Source: CAZPMT01 sp964587655 | Lineage (GTDB): Bacteria; Hydrogenedentota; Hydrogenedentia; Hydrogenedentales; SLHB01 | Assembly (NCBI GenBank): GCA_964587655.1 | Contig: CAZPMT010000039.1 | Span: 1-40,608 of the forward strand | Direction of reading: 5' to 3' | DNA: 40,608 bases | Part shown: piece by piece, positions 39,380-40,608 of the stretch | How the letters are laid out: the number at the start of each line of letters is the position of its first letter | Position numbering within the stretch: position 1 is the first letter of the stretch | The notes under the pieces: generated by a model | Database searches by the model: none | What the model saw: only the letters and a program-made list of their open reading frames with translations | Told to the model about the DNA's origin: nothing | Translations under genes and position numbers: made by a program

Positions 39380-40608
39380 TCACGGCGAAGCGGCCTCGTC
39401 AAACGCAAAGGACAGCGTCTGGTCGTTGACAAGAACGGCCACGTTTCCGCCCTTCGCGAGTTTCCCGAACAGGATCTCGTCGGAGAGCCGGTCCGTGATT
39501 TCCGTCTGGATGAGCCTGACGAGGGGGCGTGCGCCGAAGCTGCGGTCGAAGCCGTGTTCCGCGAGCCAGGTCCGCGCCTCGGGCGTCAACGAAATGGAAA
39601 CGTTCTTGGGCGCGAGTTGCTTGCGGATCTGGCCGATGAACTTGTCGACGATCTGCTCGACCACGGGCATTGGCAACGGCTTGAAGGAGATGATCGAGTC
39701 AAGGCGGTTGCGGAACTCGGGGCTGAAGGTTTTCTCGACGGCCTTCAGGCCTTTGCTCGCCGGGTCATCGTCGGACGCGCGGAAACCGAGCGTTGCCGCG
39801 GCGAGTTCGCGCGCGCCCGCGTTCGACGTCATGATGAGAATGACGTTGCGAAAATCGGCTTTCTTGCCGGTGTTGTCGGTCAGCGCCGCATGGTCCATCA
39901 CCTGAAGCAGGATGTTGAACAGGTCGGGGTGCGCCTTCTCGATCTCATCGAGCAATAGGACGCAGTAGGGATGGCGCCGGACGTCGTCGGTCATCAGGCC
40001 GCCTTGATCGAACCCGACGTAGCCGGGCGGTGCGCCGATCAGCCGCGCGACCGCATGCTTTTCCATGTACTCGCTCATGTCATAGCGGGAGAAGTGGACG
40101 CCGAGCACCTGCGAGAGTTGCCGCGCGACCTCGGTCTTGCCGACACCCGTCGGGCCGGTGAACAGGAAGCTCCCAACAGGTTTGTCGGGCCGGGCGAGGC
40201 CCGCCCTTGCGCGCTTGATAGACGTGGCGATCACATGCAGCGCCTGATCCTGACCGAACACGACGCGCCCCAGTTCGTCCTCGAGAACGGCCAGGCGCTC
40301 TTTGTCCGACGCGGACACGCTCCTCGCGGGGACCTTAGCGATCTCGGCGACGACCTGTTCGATGTCCGCCGGCCTCACGGTCTTCCTCTTGTTGGAGGGC
40401 ATCAGTTGCAGAATGGCGCCGGCTTCGTCCATCACGTCAATGGCTTTGTCTGGCAGATATCGGTCGTTAATGTGCTTTGCGGAAAGTTCCGCGGCGGCCT
40501 CAATCGCGCCCTGCGTGTAATGAACGCCGTGGTGTTCTTCATACCGTGACATCCAGCCGCGCAGGATCTTAACGGTCTCTTCGACGCTGGGCTCCATGAT
40601 GTCGATCT
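39380..40608 (-). CDS. clpA: ATP-dependent Clp protease ATPase subunit ClpA (C-terminal part; N-terminus outside window)
   Basis: The visible ~409 codons cover the end of the first AAA+ module and the whole second one. The D1 end (GVHYTQGAIEAAAELSAKHI, RYLPDKAIDVMDEAGA) runs straight into D2 without the coiled-coil M-domain of ClpB/ClpC, which identifies ClpA. D2 has Walker A GPTGVGKT, pore-loop region GAPPGYVGFDQGG, Walker B VLLLDEIEKAH, sensor 1 MTSNAGA and arginine finger FRNRLD. ClpP contact is probably through the LGF tripeptide (AAATLGF), equivalent to the IGL/IGF loop. The frame continues to the right edge; the ATG at 40597 is internal. It unfolds substrates for ClpP, including N-degron substrates delivered by ClpS. 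Confidence 0.94.
   Translation of the reverse strand, partial: IDIMEPSVEETVKILRGWMSRYEEHHGVHYTQGAIEAAAELSAKHINDRYLPDKAIDVMDEAGAILQLMPSNKRKTVRPADIEQVVAEIAKVPARSVSASDKERLAVLEDELGRVVFGQDQALHVIATSIKRARAGLARPDKPVGSFLFTGPTGVGKTEVARQLSQVLGVHFSRYDMSEYMEKHAVARLIGAPPGYVGFDQGGLMTDDVRRHPYCVLLLDEIEKAHPDLFNILLQVMDHAALTDNTGKKADFRNVILIMTSNAGARELAAATLGFRASDDDPASKGLKAVEKTFSPEFRNRLDSIISFKPLPMPVVEQIVDKFIGQIRKQLAPKNVSISLTPEARTWLAEHGFDRSFGARPLVRLIQTEITDRLSDEILFGKLAKGGNVAVLVNDQTLSFAFDEAASP

Noticed and set aside
40597..40608. ATG at 40597 as the start of clpA
   Set aside because: The frame continues to the window edge with family-like residues, and the missing N-domain and D1 module show that the gene starts outside.

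Overview
This is a GC-rich bacterial chromosome segment with strong minus-strand bias. It reads like a member of the Planctomycetota/Lentisphaerota/Hydrogenedentota neighbourhood, most likely Candidatus Hydrogenedentota. That placement is inference. It rests on a giant PKD-domain surface protein with a long Gly-Glu dipeptide linker, a Tat-exported sulfatase, a Gfo/Idh/MocA oxidoreductase, two UroD-superfamily proteins outside haem synthesis, an exosortase-associated TIGR04073-type protein, and many dispersed palindromic repeats. LPS-export genes (lptC, lptA, lptB) show a Gram-negative envelope. No rRNA or tRNA gene was seen; one structural RNA, the SRP RNA, is present.

Layout, left to right. 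1-816: a frameshifted IS1182-type transposase running off the left edge. 895-4108: an HlyD adaptor, ABC ATPase and ABC-2 permease efflux operon. 4259-5403: a lower-GC two-gene unit of a ComF-like phosphoribosyltransferase and a SLOG-fold protein, overlapping by one base. 5575-6660: a Gfo/Idh/MocA oxidoreductase. 6727-13337: a membrane-anchored protein of at least eight carboxypeptidase-regulatory-like repeats, then two ATPase-permease ABC pairs, all co-directional. 13415-15594: two tandem UroD-like proteins. 15785-16782 (+): tcdA and a 36-residue lysine-rich small protein. 17006-17751: a MazF-type toxin behind two tandem antitoxin-like genes. 17820-19661: an NtrC-type regulator and a cysteine-rich protein. 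19758-27716: the giant PKD protein, ending in a Cys/hydrophobic/basic sorting-like tail.

After an 800-bp repeat-bearing spacer come a sulfatase and a family 2 glycosyltransferase (28519-30863). The compact block nadC-coaX-lptC-lptA-lptB (34741 down to 31063) follows. A divergent region leads to three plus-strand genes: TIGR04073-like, a small ORF and an HDOD protein. Next are the SRP RNA and dnaX. The right end holds the N-degron genes aat and clpA on the minus strand; clpA is cut by the window edge.

The features I found most worth following are these. (1) A 43-bp palindromic element brackets dnaX as inverted copies, occurs as a shorter version in frame inside dnaX, and supplies the C-terminal tail of aat, which recalls Rickettsia palindromic elements. 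(2) The phosphoribosyltransferase-SLOG pair looks like a transferred nucleotide-metabolism or conflict module. (3) The TIGR04073-type protein together with the giant protein's C-terminal signal points to an exosortase-like surface system whose sortase is outside this window. (4) A small unknown ORF is translationally coupled to the HDOD gene.
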